Shown piece by piece: positions 1 to 8,679 of a stretch of 64,000 nucleotides of DNA (the stretch's first letter is position 1; each line of letters opens with the position of its first letter). Location of the stretch: NCBI GenBank assembly GCA_965221215.1, contig OZ244872.1:2542001-2606000 (forward strand). Direction: 5' to 3'. A program made the translations under genes and the position numbers. Below the pieces are notes generated by a model. It searched no databases, was not told the origin of the DNA, and was given only the letters and a program-made list of their open reading frames with translations. Source of the stretch: Aldehydirespirator sp965221215. GTDB lineage: Bacteria > Actinomycetota > Acidimicrobiia > Acidimicrobiales > Aldehydirespiratoraceae.

Positions 1-479
1 CATTCCGCGAGGTTTCGGTGGTGGAGGACGGCGCAGTGCGGCCGGAGTGGCTGGAGGTGTTCGACGAGGTCGCCCGAGCCGGCATGGTTCTCGCCTCGGG
101 TCATCTCACCATGGATGAGGCGGTGGTGGCCCTGGACACAGCTCGGAGCCGGGGAGTGAACCGGTTGCTGGTCAACCATCCGGGGCTGACATTTCTGGGC
201 TGGCGCGACGAGCACCGAGAACAGTTCCGGGCCCTGGGCGCCCACCTCGAGATCGGCGTGCTGGCCGATCTGCTGGCCGACGAGGCCGGACCCACTACCG
301 AGGATCTGGTGGCATCGTACCCGCACGAGCTGCTGGTGTTCGGCAGCGACCTCGGCCACCGGGACTTCCCGCCCATCACGGAGGGCATCCGGGAATGGGT
401 CGAGCGTCTCGACCCGATCCTGGGCGACCGCGGCCTGGAGTTGGTGGCGCGCGCCACCGCTGAGGCGATTCTGGCATGA
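1..479 (+). CDS. DUF6282-family metal hydrolase-like protein, 5' partial
   Basis: The reading frame is open to the left edge, so the N-terminus lies outside the window; an internal GTG at 18 is not needed as a start. The visible part has the DUF6282 style: a segment LASGHLTMDEA around the middle, then LLVNHPGL and a late LLVFGSDLG with an aspartate that would fit a TIM-barrel metal hydrolase. DUF6282 proteins resemble amidohydrolases but their substrate is not established. The stop overlaps the next gene by an ATGA, so the two are translationally coupled and probably act in one catabolic pathway. Confidence 0.7.
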   Translation, partial: FREVSVVEDGAVRPEWLEVFDEVARAGMVLASGHLTMDEAVVALDTARSRGVNRLLVNHPGLTFLGWRDEHREQFRALGAHLEIGVLADLLADEAGPTTEDLVASYPHELLVFGSDLGHRDFPPITEGIREWVERLDPILGDRGLELVARATAEAILA

Positions 480-1585
480 AGCGCCGGATCGCGGTGCTGC
501 CCGGCGACGGGGTGGGAGCGGAGGTGGTGGCTGGTCCGGTCGAGCTGCTAGAGGTCATCGCGGCGGCTGGCCGCATCGAGCTGACCGGTCCCTGGCCGGT
601 TGGGGCCTCCGCCTTCGGGGCGTTGGGCACCGGCCTGCCCGAGCCCACCCTGGCCGCCTGCGACGACAGCGACGCCATGTTCTTCGGCGCGGCCGGGGAG
701 CATCCGGGCGTCTCGCTGGACGACTACCGGCCCGAGCACTCCATTATCGGTTTGCGCCAGCGTTACGACCTGCGGGTCAGCATCCGCAACATCGTCAGGC
801 CCGGCGGGGGTCGGGCCAGCGAGAGCCAGGTGCGAGCCGGCGAGGGCCGGGGCCGGCCGCTGATTGTGCTGCGCAACCTGCTGGGCGGGGCATACGGGGC
901 GGCGTCTACCCGTACCGAGAGCGACGGCTCACAGGCGGCCCGTGACGAGGTGATCCTCACCCCCGACCAGATCACCGAACTGGCCGAGATGGCTTGCGAC
1001 CTGGTCGAGCAGGGTCTGGCCTCACAGATCGTCTCCGCCGACAAGGCCAACCTGATGGCCACGAGCCGGCTGTGGCGCTCGATCACCGGCCAAGTGGCTG
1101 AGAGCCGGGGAGTGCCGCTGCGCCACACCTACGTTGATCGGATGGCCTTCGAACTGGCCCACGACGATGTGACGGCCGACACCGTGGTCCTTACCGAGGG
1201 AATCTTCGGCGACATGCTCAGCGATCTAGCCGCGGGGAGGGCGGGCTCGATCGCGCTGTGCGGCTCGGCCAGCGTCAACCCGGGCCGCCCGGTGCGAGGC
1301 AACTGCGTGGGGCTGTTCGAGCCGGTCCACGGCTCCGCGCCCCGTCACACCGGCACGGGCAAGGTCAACCCTTCGGGGGCCTACCTGGCGCTGGCCGCGC
1401 TGCTGGAGTGGTTCGAAGAGACCGCCGAGCTGGGCCGGCCGGTGACCGAGGCTCTATCGGTGTCACTGCAAGCCGGACCGCTCACCTACGATCTGGCTGC
1501 GCAAGGCGCCGAGACCGTTGGCACCGAGGCCTTCGCGGCGGCGGTCAACGCCCGAGCCCTTCCCCGCCTCAAAGAGTTGCTGTGA
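476..1585 (+). CDS. Isocitrate/isopropylmalate dehydrogenase family enzyme (LeuB-like)
   Basis: 369 residues, the usual length of this family. It starts with IAVLPGDGVGAEVV, has the substrate arginines in LRVSIRNIVRPG, the catalytic lysine region SADKANLMATS, the metal-binding aspartates in EGIFGDMLSDLAAG and the NAD-loop hallmark EPVHGSAP near residue 285. The reaction expected is NAD-dependent oxidative decarboxylation of a beta-hydroxyacid. It could be leucine-pathway LeuB, but it sits between a DUF6282 hydrolase and an ornithine-cyclodeaminase homologue with no leuC/leuD, so a catabolic paralogue (for example tartrate/malate-type) is equally possible. Coupled to both neighbours by ATGA and GTGA overlaps. 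Confidence 0.85.
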   Translation: MKRRIAVLPGDGVGAEVVAGPVELLEVIAAAGRIELTGPWPVGASAFGALGTGLPEPTLAACDDSDAMFFGAAGEHPGVSLDDYRPEHSIIGLRQRYDLRVSIRNIVRPGGGRASESQVRAGEGRGRPLIVLRNLLGGAYGAASTRTESDGSQAARDEVILTPDQITELAEMACDLVEQGLASQIVSADKANLMATSRLWRSITGQVAESRGVPLRHTYVDRMAFELAHDDVTADTVVLTEGIFGDMLSDLAAGRAGSIALCGSASVNPGRPVRGNCVGLFEPVHGSAPRHTGTGKVNPSGAYLALAALLEWFEETAELGRPVTEALSVSLQAGPLTYDLAAQGAETVGTEAFAAAVNARALPRLKELL

Positions 1586-1620
1586 TCCCCGTCCCCCACT
1601 TCACCGAGGAGTGGCCGTGA
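1582..1620 (+). CDS. Mini-ORF 1 (12 codons), duplicated gene start
   Basis: GTG overlaps the stop of the LeuB-like gene (GTGA) and encodes MIPVPHFTEEWP before a TGA that overlaps the next GTG. It is a copy of the N-terminus of the gene at 1652. Translation is plausible by reinitiation, but there is no independent evidence that the peptide has a function. Confidence 0.35.
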   Translation: MIPVPHFTEEWP

Positions 1621-1655
1621 GCCTTGCACCACACTTCACCGAGGAGCAGATGTGA
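1617..1655 (+). CDS. Mini-ORF 2 (12 codons), duplicated gene start
   Basis: Encodes MSLAPHFTEEQM, again a copy of the start of the downstream enzyme, and its TGA overlaps the GTG at 1652. Together with mini-ORF 1 it would let ribosomes step from the LeuB-like gene to the cyclodeaminase-like gene through two terminate-restart events. Confidence 0.35.
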   Translation: MSLAPHFTEEQM

Positions 1656-2596
1656 GTCCCGTACCTCATTTCACCGAGGAGCGGGTCGCCGAGTTGTGCG
1701 ATCTGGCCACCGTCACCGACTGGCTCGAGCAGGCCTGGCGCGACCTGGGGGCGGGCGAGGCAGCCACCACGCTGAGGGTACGGGCCGCCGCCTCCGGCCT
1801 GATGGGCAGCGCCATGGCTGCCTCGTGGCCCCGCCATCAGGTGGTGGGCGGCAAGCTCTACCTCACCCACCCCGACGGGTTCGCCTTCCTGGTTGGGCTG
1901 TTTAGCCCCGATGCCGGCCTGGCGGCCACCTTCGACGGGCTGGGCCTCACCGCCATCCGCACCGCAGCCGCCAGCGCGCTGGCCATACGCCACCTCGCCC
2001 CGCCCGACGCATCGACCGCCGCAGTGTTCGGCACCGGCATCCAGAGCCGCCCCCACATGCAGGCCCTCGCCCAGGAGCTGCCGCTGAAGGATCTGCGGGT
2101 ATGGGGACGCAACCCCGACAAAGCCGAGGAAGTGGCGGCCTGGGGCCGGGCCCGAGGGATCCCCGCCCGAGCCGAGGCCGATCCCGGCACGGCCGTCGAC
2201 GGCGCTCGGGTGGTGGCCACGGTGACATCGAGTTACACCCCGGTATTCGACGGATCACTCCTCGACCCGGCCGCGCTGGTGTGCGCGGTGGGATCCACCA
2301 AGGCCGACCGCCAAGAGATCGACAGCACCACCGTCGAACGGGCCAGCTTCGTGGTGAGCGACAGCGCCGAGGGGGCCCGAACCGAGGCCGGAGACCTGAT
2401 CCATGCCGCTGCCGAGGGCCTCTTCGACTGGAACGGCCTCGCCGACTTGGCCGACGTGATCGCGGGCACGGTCACCCCGCCACAGCCGGGAAGCGGCATC
2501 GTGCTGTTCGAGTCGCAGGGCGTAGCCCTTCAAGATGTGGTGATCGCCACCCTCGCCTATCAGCGAAACCCCCTCGGCAAGAGGCCGAGCGGATAG
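1652..2596 (+). CDS. Ornithine cyclodeaminase / mu-crystallin family enzyme
   Basis: 314 residues, family-typical. Visible are the substrate-side region VVGGKLYLTHPDGFAFLVGL, the arginine in LTAIRTAAASALAIRHL and the Rossmann motif FGTGIQSRPHM near residue 130, followed by a nucleotide-binding strand ending in RVWGRNP. Members deaminate ornithine or reduce/oxidise imino acids with NAD(P)H; the exact substrate cannot be read from sequence. The chosen GTG at 1652 is the third of three duplicated starts. The C-terminal codons and stop (2581-2596) match the end of the dispersed repeat family seen elsewhere (gaggccgagcggatag), so the tail RPSG is probably repeat-derived. Confidence 0.85.
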   Translation: MSPVPHFTEERVAELCDLATVTDWLEQAWRDLGAGEAATTLRVRAAASGLMGSAMAASWPRHQVVGGKLYLTHPDGFAFLVGLFSPDAGLAATFDGLGLTAIRTAAASALAIRHLAPPDASTAAVFGTGIQSRPHMQALAQELPLKDLRVWGRNPDKAEEVAAWGRARGIPARAEADPGTAVDGARVVATVTSSYTPVFDGSLLDPAALVCAVGSTKADRQEIDSTTVERASFVVSDSAEGARTEAGDLIHAAAEGLFDWNGLADLADVIAGTVTPPQPGSGIVLFESQGVALQDVVIATLAYQRNPLGKRPSG

Positions 2597-2628
2597 TCCC
2601 GAGGATTGCGAAGGTCAGGGGTTGGTCC

Positions 2629-3078
2629 TCAGCTGGCCCGGGGGCCGAAGGACTGTTGGGGGACGCCTCGCATCAGCGAGAAGTGGCCCTGCACGCCCCG
2701 CCAGTGGCCTTCGAGGGAGTCTCTGACCAGCACGAACGAACAGCGGCCGGGGCGGTCGAAGGTGGTGCCGTCGGGGGCGTAGCCGGTTGAGGTCCAGGTC
2801 ACCATCACTGCGGCCATCAGCCGGTCGCCCGACACCCGAGTCCGCATCTTGTCGGTCAGCAGCACGAAGTCGGTCATGGTGGGCCAGACGTTGCGCCACT
2901 GCCCGTTGACGAAGTGGTCCACCCCCACCACCACGTCGGTCCAGGTGCTGAAGCTGTTCACCTCGGGGTCCATCATGGCGGCGGCCTCGTCGTAGCGGAG
3001 GTTGGCCACATGGCCCGAGAAGCGGTCCACCCACTCGGTGAGCGACAGTTGGTCGGCGGTCGGGGCTGGGGCGTTCAT
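2629..3078 (-). CDS. SnoaL/NTF2-like protein
   Basis: 149 residues with the cone-shaped NTF2-like pattern: an N-terminal helix with LTEWVDRFSGHVANLRYDEAA, then VNSFSTWTDVVVGVDHF and alternating strands. Such proteins are small isomerases/hydratases, ring-hydroxylase subunits or stress proteins; the active-site residues are not diagnostic here. It is convergent with the cyclodeaminase-like gene and divergent from the F420 oxidoreductase at 3159. The ATG at 3078 opens the domain naturally; function unassigned beyond the fold. Confidence 0.6.
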   Translation of the reverse strand: MNAPAPTADQLSLTEWVDRFSGHVANLRYDEAAAMMDPEVNSFSTWTDVVVGVDHFVNGQWRNVWPTMTDFVLLTDKMRTRVSGDRLMAAVMVTWTSTGYAPDGTTFDRPGRCSFVLVRDSLEGHWRGVQGHFSLMRGVPQQSFGPRAS

Positions 3079-3145
3079 GGTCGGGCTCCCTGTCGGTTGC
3101 GGCTCTGCGGTGGCGGGCGTGATGGGCCGGAGCCGCTCGAATGCG

Positions 3146-3151
3146 GTATAC
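3146..3151. promoter_or_regulatory. GTATAC palindrome upstream of F420 oxidoreductase
   Basis: The context CGGTATACAGGAATC ends directly at the ATG at 3159. One of about ten GTATAC palindromes concentrated in intergenic DNA in this window; either a FadR/GntR-type operator core or the -10 element of a leaderless promoter. Confidence 0.45.
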
Positions 3152-3158
3152 AGGAATC

Positions 3159-4127
3159 ATGACGCTTACCCGCTTCGGGTTCAACATCAGCAGCTTCACC
3201 TACCCCGGCGTGGACGACTCGGACATATTCGGCGCGGTCAGCGCGGCGGCATCAACCGCCGAGAGCAACGGGTTCGACTCGCTGTGGGTGATGGACCACT
3301 TCCACCAGATCCCGCCCATGGGCGCTGACGACGAGCCCATGTTGGAGCCCTACACCCTGCTGGCCGCCCTGGCCCCCCGAACCCGCACCGCCCGGCTGGG
3401 CGCGTTGGTGACGGGCGTCACCTACCGCAACCCGGCCCTGTTGGCCAAGACCGTCACCACCCTCGACGTGGTGTCGGGCGGGCGGGCGGTGCTCGGCATA
3501 GGCGCCGCCTGGTACGAGGCCGAGCACGTCGCCTACGGCTACGAGTTCCTGCCGGTGGGCGAGCGCATGCACCGGCTCGAGGACACGGTGCAGATCTGCC
3601 GGGCCATGTTCGACGGCGGGCCGGCCACGCTGGAAGGCAAGCGCCACCGCATCGACGGCGCCCTCAACCGGCCCCGCCCGATCAATCCTGGCGGGCCGCC
3701 GATACTGGTGGGCGGCGGCGGCGAGCGTCGCACCCTGGCCATCGCGGCCCGCTACGCCGACGCCTGCAACATCTTCGGCGACCCGTCCGGGATCCGCCAC
3801 AAGCTCAGCGTGCTCGAATCCCACTGCGAGCGGGCCGGGCGGGATCCGGCCGAGATCTCCAAGACCCGGCTGGGCGCGCTGGTGATGGCCGACACCACCG
3901 CCAATGCGGCCCGGCTCGGCGCCGATCTGCGGGCCCGACGCAACATGAGCATGGACAAGTACCGGGGCTACGCCGTCGAGGGCGACCAAGACGGCGTGTG
4001 CGAGCAGGTGGCCGCCCTGTTCGACGCCGGGCTCGACGGGCTGATCTTCAACCTGCACGACAACACCGACCTCGGCGCCATCGCCGAGGCGGGAACGGTG
4101 CTGAGCGACAACTTCGGCACCGGCTAG
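3159..4127 (+). CDS. LLM-class F420-dependent oxidoreductase
   Basis: 322 residues from the ATG at 3159 (an upstream in-frame ATG at 3141 would place the GTATAC motif inside the gene, so it was not chosen). Motifs of luciferase-like monooxygenases: GFDSLWVMDHF near the N-terminus, RLGALVTGVTYRNPALLAK, TLDVVSGGRAVLGIGAAWY and later PILVGGGGERRTL. In actinobacteria such proteins use F420H2 and FMN-like chemistry for redox steps in catabolism. The substrate is unknown. It is followed after 14 bases by an MFS transporter, suggesting import plus oxidation of one compound. Confidence 0.85.
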   Translation: MTLTRFGFNISSFTYPGVDDSDIFGAVSAAASTAESNGFDSLWVMDHFHQIPPMGADDEPMLEPYTLLAALAPRTRTARLGALVTGVTYRNPALLAKTVTTLDVVSGGRAVLGIGAAWYEAEHVAYGYEFLPVGERMHRLEDTVQICRAMFDGGPATLEGKRHRIDGALNRPRPINPGGPPILVGGGGERRTLAIAARYADACNIFGDPSGIRHKLSVLESHCERAGRDPAEISKTRLGALVMADTTANAARLGADLRARRNMSMDKYRGYAVEGDQDGVCEQVAALFDAGLDGLIFNLHDNTDLGAIAEAGTVLSDNFGTG

Positions 4128-4141
4128 CCGGACGCCCGAAG

Positions 4142-5326
4142 GTGGACGCCGCAACCGGCGAGGAGCAAACCCGCCCCGTTGGCGCACTGGTCTCTTCGGT
4201 GTCGTCGCAGACGGCGGCCATGCTGCCCGCCTTCGGGCTGGGCGCGCTGGCGGTTCAGATGGGCGACGACCTCGGCTTCGGCGAGGCCGGCCTGGGAGTG
4301 GCGGTGGCCTTCTTCTTCCTGCTGGCCGCGGTCACCTCGCCCCACGCCGGCACCCTCACCGACCGGCTCGGGCCGCAGCGCTCGCTGCAAGCGGCCAACC
4401 TGCTCAGCATCGTGTCTTTGGGCGGCATCGCCGCAGCCGCCCGCTCCTACTGGATTCTGCTGGCCGCGCTGGCGGTGGGGGCCATCGGACTGACGATCGC
4501 CGGGCCGGGCACCAAGACGATGGTGGCCCGGGGCACCCCGCTGCACCGCCACGGGCTGGCGTTCGGCATCCAGGCCGCAGCCGTGCCGCTGTCTGTGTTC
4601 CTGGCCGGATTGGCCGTGCCAGCAGTCGGGCTCACCCTGGGATGGCGCTGGGCCTTCGCCATCGCGCTGGCCGTGCCGCTGGCCGGACTGGTGCTGGCCC
4701 CGCCCTATGGTCCCCGCCCCGGACGGGGAGTCCGCTCCGGCGGCGCGTCGAGGGGCCTGAGCGAGATCGACTACGGGCCGCTGAACATGCTGATGCTGGC
4801 CGCCGCGCTGGGCTCGGCCGCGTCCACCACCATGGCCGCCTTCTTCGTGTCGGCCGCCACCGAGGCCGGCATCGACGAGGGGCTGGCCGGGCACCTGCTG
4901 GCCGCGGCCAGCGCGCTGGTGATCGTCACCAGGATCGCCGGGGGCTACGTGGCCGACCGCCACGAGACCGGCCACCTCAAGCTCGTGTCAGCGCTGCTCG
5001 GGGTGAGCACGCTGGGCTATGTGGCTGCGGCCAGCGGTACTCCGGTGCTGGTGTCGGCGGGCGCAATCTTCGCGCTGGGCGTGGGTTGGGCTTGGAGCGG
5101 TCTGATCGTGCACACCGTGGTGCGGGCCTACCGCGACGCGCCCGGCGCGGCCACCGGCATGACCTCGGGCGGGCTCAACGTGGGCGGCGTGGTCGGGCCT
5201 CTGGTATTCGGGCTGCTGGCGGACCGGGTGTCGTACACGGCCGGGTTCCTGATGATCGCCGCCTGCGCCCTGCTGGCCGCCGACCTCGGACGGCGGCGCC
5301 TCATCCGCATGGGCGCCAATCCCTGA
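4142..5326 (+). CDS. MFS transporter
   Basis: About 394 residues from the GTG at 4142; the open frame extends further upstream only into the preceding gene. Roughly twelve hydrophobic segments and the MFS loop 2-3 motif (TLTDRLGPQRS) are visible, with a repeat of the pattern (YVADRHETGH) in the second half. It belongs to the same YbfB/cyanate-type set as three other MFS genes in this window (20.1, 26.8 and 47.9 kb). Probable plasma-membrane secondary importer; substrate unknown. It directly follows the F420 oxidoreductase. Confidence 0.8.
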   Translation: MDAATGEEQTRPVGALVSSVSSQTAAMLPAFGLGALAVQMGDDLGFGEAGLGVAVAFFFLLAAVTSPHAGTLTDRLGPQRSLQAANLLSIVSLGGIAAAARSYWILLAALAVGAIGLTIAGPGTKTMVARGTPLHRHGLAFGIQAAAVPLSVFLAGLAVPAVGLTLGWRWAFAIALAVPLAGLVLAPPYGPRPGRGVRSGGASRGLSEIDYGPLNMLMLAAALGSAASTTMAAFFVSAATEAGIDEGLAGHLLAAASALVIVTRIAGGYVADRHETGHLKLVSALLGVSTLGYVAAASGTPVLVSAGAIFALGVGWAWSGLIVHTVVRAYRDAPGAATGMTSGGLNVGGVVGPLVFGLLADRVSYTAGFLMIAACALLAADLGRRRLIRMGANP

Positions 5327-5400
5327 TTCGATCGCCGGTCCCCGCGACTACCAGGGGCAACCGTCAGCCAGGGTGGCCGATGAAGCGCTGACGGTGGACG

Positions 5401-7881
5401 TCAGCCGTCTTGGTCGGGGGCGCCGTTGGTGCCGGCCGACTCGGCGCCCGCGCCCACGGGGACCGCGACCGCCTCGACCAGGCGGCCGGTGATGCCGCTG
5501 ATCCTGGGCAGCGGGGGCAGCTGCATCCCGCCGCGGCGGCGCAGTTCCAGCACCGCGGCGTGATAAGCCTCGAGGGCCTCCACCGCATCGGGCATGTAGT
5601 AGCCCCGACCGTCGAGGAACGGCCCCACCGAGCGGTCCACGATGGCGCTCACATCCTCGCCGGTGATGGTCTTGTGGGTCTCCAGGGCGTGGGCCACCGC
5701 CAGCACCTCCACCCGGTTCGCCTCCAGCAGAGCCCTGGCCGCGTTGTAGCGGTCGGCCAGGCGCTGCTCGATCTGGTCGCCCAGCCCGGTGTGCAGCAGC
5801 TCGCGCTCGGGGTCGTCGTCGTCACCTTTGCGCTGCCCGCCGCCGATCCCGAACTGGCGCTGCACCGCGTGGCTGGCGAACGTGGAGCCCATCCCCCAGT
5901 AGCCCGACATCATGGCGGCCAGATGGGTGGCGTTGCGCAGATCGCCGCCCACCCCCGAGGAGTTGTCGTCGCCGAAGAACATCCGCTCCCCGGCCAGCGA
6001 CGCCAGCGACACCTCCAGGTCGGCCTCGTACTCCGAGCGCCAGTGGGTGAAGCGGTCCTCGGGCGGTATGTGCGACACGAATCCGCCCACGTTGCCCCGG
6101 CGCTCGATGGTGGCCAGGTCGATCATGCGATGGCGGCTCACCCGGTGCAGGGCCACCGCATGGCAGGCCTCGTGGATGGCCAGGGCGTGGCGCTCGTGCT
6201 CCACGTAGTCGAAGTCGTCGGCGAGGCCGTGCTCCTTGAGCTGCTTGGCCTTGATCATGTCGGCCCAGGTGATCACCCGCCGGCCGTCGCGGATGGCGGT
6301 GATCAGCGCCTCGTTGACCATGTCCTTGATGGTGGCCCCGGTGGCGTAGGGGGTGATGGTGGCCAGCTTGGTGATGTCGTCGTCGGTCAGCACATGGTCG
6401 ACCTTGTCGAGATACCCCACATAGGTGCGCTTGCGACCCTCCTGGGTGGGATAGCCCACCTTGTAGATCCGGTCGATGCGGCCCGGCCGCAGCATGGCCG
6501 GATCGAGCGCCTCGGGCAGGTTGGAGGCCATCATCACCAGGATCCGGTACTTCGGGGGCGGCTTGGGCCGCATCCCCAGCATCTTGCGCACGATCCGGTT
6601 GAAGAATCCCCGAGGCTTCTTGAGGCCCGACAGCTCGGCCAGCAGAGCCTGCAGGGTGCCCATGCCGCCACCGCCACCGCCCATCATCATGATCGACTCG
6701 CGCCGGGGACCGGTCCACGGGTCGCCGCCGTAGGCGCCCAGGGTGCCGGCCCGGTCGTAGCCGCCCAGCGCGGCCTCCTGTAGAGCTCGCTGGGCGCCCC
6801 GCGACAGGTACGGGTACGACGATCCCGCCTCGGTGGCGTCGCGCAGAAAAGCGGCGAAGCGCTCCGAGCCGAAGCCGCCGTCGCCGCCCACCGACGCGCC
6901 CCGGTTGCCCAGCGCGTCGGCCTCGTCGAAGAAGGCCACCACGCCCCCGTAGCGCAACGCCAGCTTGCGCAGCTTGCGGAACAGGCCCTTGACCTTGAGG
7001 ATGCCCACCCCGAAGAACATGTTCATGAACGCGCCGGGCTCCACGAACACGAACGGCTTGCCGGTCTCGCCCGCGGCGGCCTCGGCCAGCAGCGTTTTGC
7101 CGGTGCCGGGCGGCCCGTACAGCAGGATGCCGCCGGGGGCATAGCCGCCGACCTCCTCGATCGACTCGGGGTTCTCCAGGAAGATCAGGTTCTCCCGAAC
7201 CCGCTCCTTCACCGGGTCTTGGCCCCACACGTCGTCGAAGCGGGTGTCGATGTCGTCGGGGAAGTAGGTCTCCACCCCGCCGCGCGACAGGAACCAGAAC
7301 AGCAGCACGAACTGGCTGATCAGCAGCAGCGGGTAGATGATGAGCCGGGCCGCCCACGGCAGCCAGCTGTTGAGCAGACCGGGCAGGCCGATGAGGGCGG
7401 CCACCGGGTTCTGGTCGGTGAACTGGCCGATGATCACCCCGAACAGCAGCAGCCAGAACAGGATCCTCAGCACCCGGCCGATGCGGAACCGCACCCAGGG
7501 ATCCATGCGGGACTGGCGGTTCTCGACCCGCCCGAACACCTTGAACTTCCAGAACCGGTAGTAGCCCGACCAGTGCTCGGACACCACGAAGTGCAGTTGA
7601 CGCACCACTTCCAAGCCCAGCAGGATCCAGATCCAGGCCTGCTGCTCGACCGTCTCCCAGAACCCGTCGACCACCGACTTGATGGGGTTGGCGTTGAGCT
7701 TCTGCCACCAGAAGAAACCGAACAGCACCGATGCGAGGATCAGATACTTGGACCGGTCCCACGGATCGAGGCGGCGGCGGGTGGCTCGGTCGGCGTCTCG
7801 GGGCCGCGACGCGGTCGAGCCGAGCGTCAATGTGGGCTCGGCCGACGATGCCGGCTTGGTGCGCTTGGGCCACAGCCGCAA
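5401..7881 (-). CDS. FtsH-like membrane AAA+ metalloprotease
   Basis: 826 residues, longer than classical FtsH (about 650). N-terminal third has several membrane segments (around residues 46-60, 140-155 and 175-200) rather than the usual two. The AAA module has Walker A GPPGTGKT near 255, Walker B VVAFFDEADAL near 315, and an arginine-finger region LDPAMLRPGRIDRIY. A Gly-rich stretch (GGGGGGMG) lies inside the AAA domain. The peptidase domain has HEACH near 569 and a downstream GGDLRNAT that supplies the third zinc ligand. TTG start is chosen because GGAGG lies eight bases before it and the lipoprotein gene stops four bases upstream. Likely role: quality control of membrane proteins; it is a divergent paralogue rather than obvious housekeeping FtsH. 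Confidence 0.8.
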   Translation of the reverse strand: MRLWPKRTKPASSAEPTLTLGSTASRPRDADRATRRRLDPWDRSKYLILASVLFGFFWWQKLNANPIKSVVDGFWETVEQQAWIWILLGLEVVRQLHFVVSEHWSGYYRFWKFKVFGRVENRQSRMDPWVRFRIGRVLRILFWLLLFGVIIGQFTDQNPVAALIGLPGLLNSWLPWAARLIIYPLLLISQFVLLFWFLSRGGVETYFPDDIDTRFDDVWGQDPVKERVRENLIFLENPESIEEVGGYAPGGILLYGPPGTGKTLLAEAAAGETGKPFVFVEPGAFMNMFFGVGILKVKGLFRKLRKLALRYGGVVAFFDEADALGNRGASVGGDGGFGSERFAAFLRDATEAGSSYPYLSRGAQRALQEAALGGYDRAGTLGAYGGDPWTGPRRESIMMMGGGGGGMGTLQALLAELSGLKKPRGFFNRIVRKMLGMRPKPPPKYRILVMMASNLPEALDPAMLRPGRIDRIYKVGYPTQEGRKRTYVGYLDKVDHVLTDDDITKLATITPYATGATIKDMVNEALITAIRDGRRVITWADMIKAKQLKEHGLADDFDYVEHERHALAIHEACHAVALHRVSRHRMIDLATIERRGNVGGFVSHIPPEDRFTHWRSEYEADLEVSLASLAGERMFFGDDNSSGVGGDLRNATHLAAMMSGYWGMGSTFASHAVQRQFGIGGGQRKGDDDDPERELLHTGLGDQIEQRLADRYNAARALLEANRVEVLAVAHALETHKTITGEDVSAIVDRSVGPFLDGRGYYMPDAVEALEAYHAAVLELRRRGGMQLPPLPRISGITGRLVEAVAVPVGAGAESAGTNGAPDQDG

Positions 7882-7885
7882 CGCT

Positions 7886-8491
7886 TCAGTCCTCCACCGT
7901 GAAGGTCCGCATCACCTCGTCAATGGCCGCGGCGTTGGCGTTGTAGCAGCCGACGGTGCAGCCCAGCCCGACGGTGTATACCACGCTGTTGAGGCTGTTG
8001 GTCATCACCAGCCGGTCACCGATGATCTCCCGGCCGTCGGGGGTGAGCTGCTTCCAGGCGATGCGGTGACCGGAGATGTCGCCCGCGCTGATCAGGTCGT
8101 GGCGCACTACCTCGATCTCTCCAGCCACCGAGCTCGACTCGACACCGAAGAAGTCGGCGAGGTTCAGCTCCGAGCGCATGCGCCGGTCCACCGGCTGGAC
8201 CTCGACGAACCCGACCACATGGTCGAGCGAGCTGATCTCCGGGGCGGCGTCGAACTGGGCCCGCCAGGCCAGGACCTCCTCACCGGGGAGGATCTGCGGG
8301 TAGTTGCCGTCGGGGGTGATGGCGAAGTCCACGTTGCCCTCGGACACGACCTGCCAATCGGTGGGAATCTTCAGGAAGACGGTCTCGTCGTCGTTCTCGA
8401 CGTACTCGTACCCCGACCGGCCACAGCCGGCCGCCAGCACCGCCGCCACCAACACCAGCGCAACGACGCGTGCCCACGAACGCAGGTCCAT
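7886..8491 (-). CDS. Putative lipoprotein
   Basis: 201 residues from ATG 8491, which has GAGAGG just upstream; a longer start at 8512 is possible. The N-terminus is a lipoprotein signal, VVALVLVAAVLAAGC, with the lipidated cysteine near residue 22. The mature part has no motif I recognise; it contains a paired CTVGC near the C-terminus that could form a disulfide. It is four bases upstream of the FtsH-like gene and in the same direction, so the two are probably one transcription unit and the lipoprotein may be an extracytoplasmic partner or sensor for the protease. Confidence 0.65.
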   Translation of the reverse strand: MDLRSWARVVALVLVAAVLAAGCGRSGYEYVENDDETVFLKIPTDWQVVSEGNVDFAITPDGNYPQILPGEEVLAWRAQFDAAPEISSLDHVVGFVEVQPVDRRMRSELNLADFFGVESSSVAGEIEVVRHDLISAGDISGHRIAWKQLTPDGREIIGDRLVMTNSLNSVVYTVGLGCTVGCYNANAAAIDEVMRTFTVED

Positions 8492-8544
8492 AGGCCTCTC
8501 ATTCAACCGCATCGGCGGCCCGATTGCGAGAGTCGGTGGGGTCA

Positions 8545-8662
8545 GAGGCCGAGCGAATGGGCGAGCGACTCCGGCCCACAAGGGCGAGGCCGTGGCCCGA
8601 GCGGCCCGTGAGCGCAGCGAACAAGAGCGGGAATGACACCGCCGCGGCGCGAGACGCTTGCC
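8545..8662. repeat. Dispersed repeat family, copy a
   Basis: Contains the family core with CGTGGCCCGAGCGGCC and GAGCGCAGCGAACAAGAGCG, preceded by the block GAGGCCGAGCGAATGG and followed by a GCGCGAGACG tail shared with copies b and c. It fills most of the gap between the lipoprotein gene and the F420 oxidoreductase, ending 18 bases past the latter's stop. Confidence 0.8.
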
Positions 8663-8679
8663 ATCAATCTGCGCTTGCC

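Larger units (their letters stand above)
1582..1686 (+). repeat. Three tandem 35-bp copies of a gene start
   Basis: Units begin at 1582, 1617 and 1652. Each opens with GTG and contains the invariant block TTCACCGAGGAG; each encodes a variant of (V/S)P-x-PHFTEE. The third unit is the true N-terminus of the ornithine-cyclodeaminase-like gene; the first two are diverged duplicates. Because each unit ends in a TGA overlapping the next GTG, the copies form two mini-ORFs chained by GTGA overlaps. Confidence 0.9.

Noticed and set aside
7976..7981. GTATAC inside the lipoprotein gene
   Set aside because: It is in coding sequence (Val-Tyr codons) with no promoter nearby; treated as chance.
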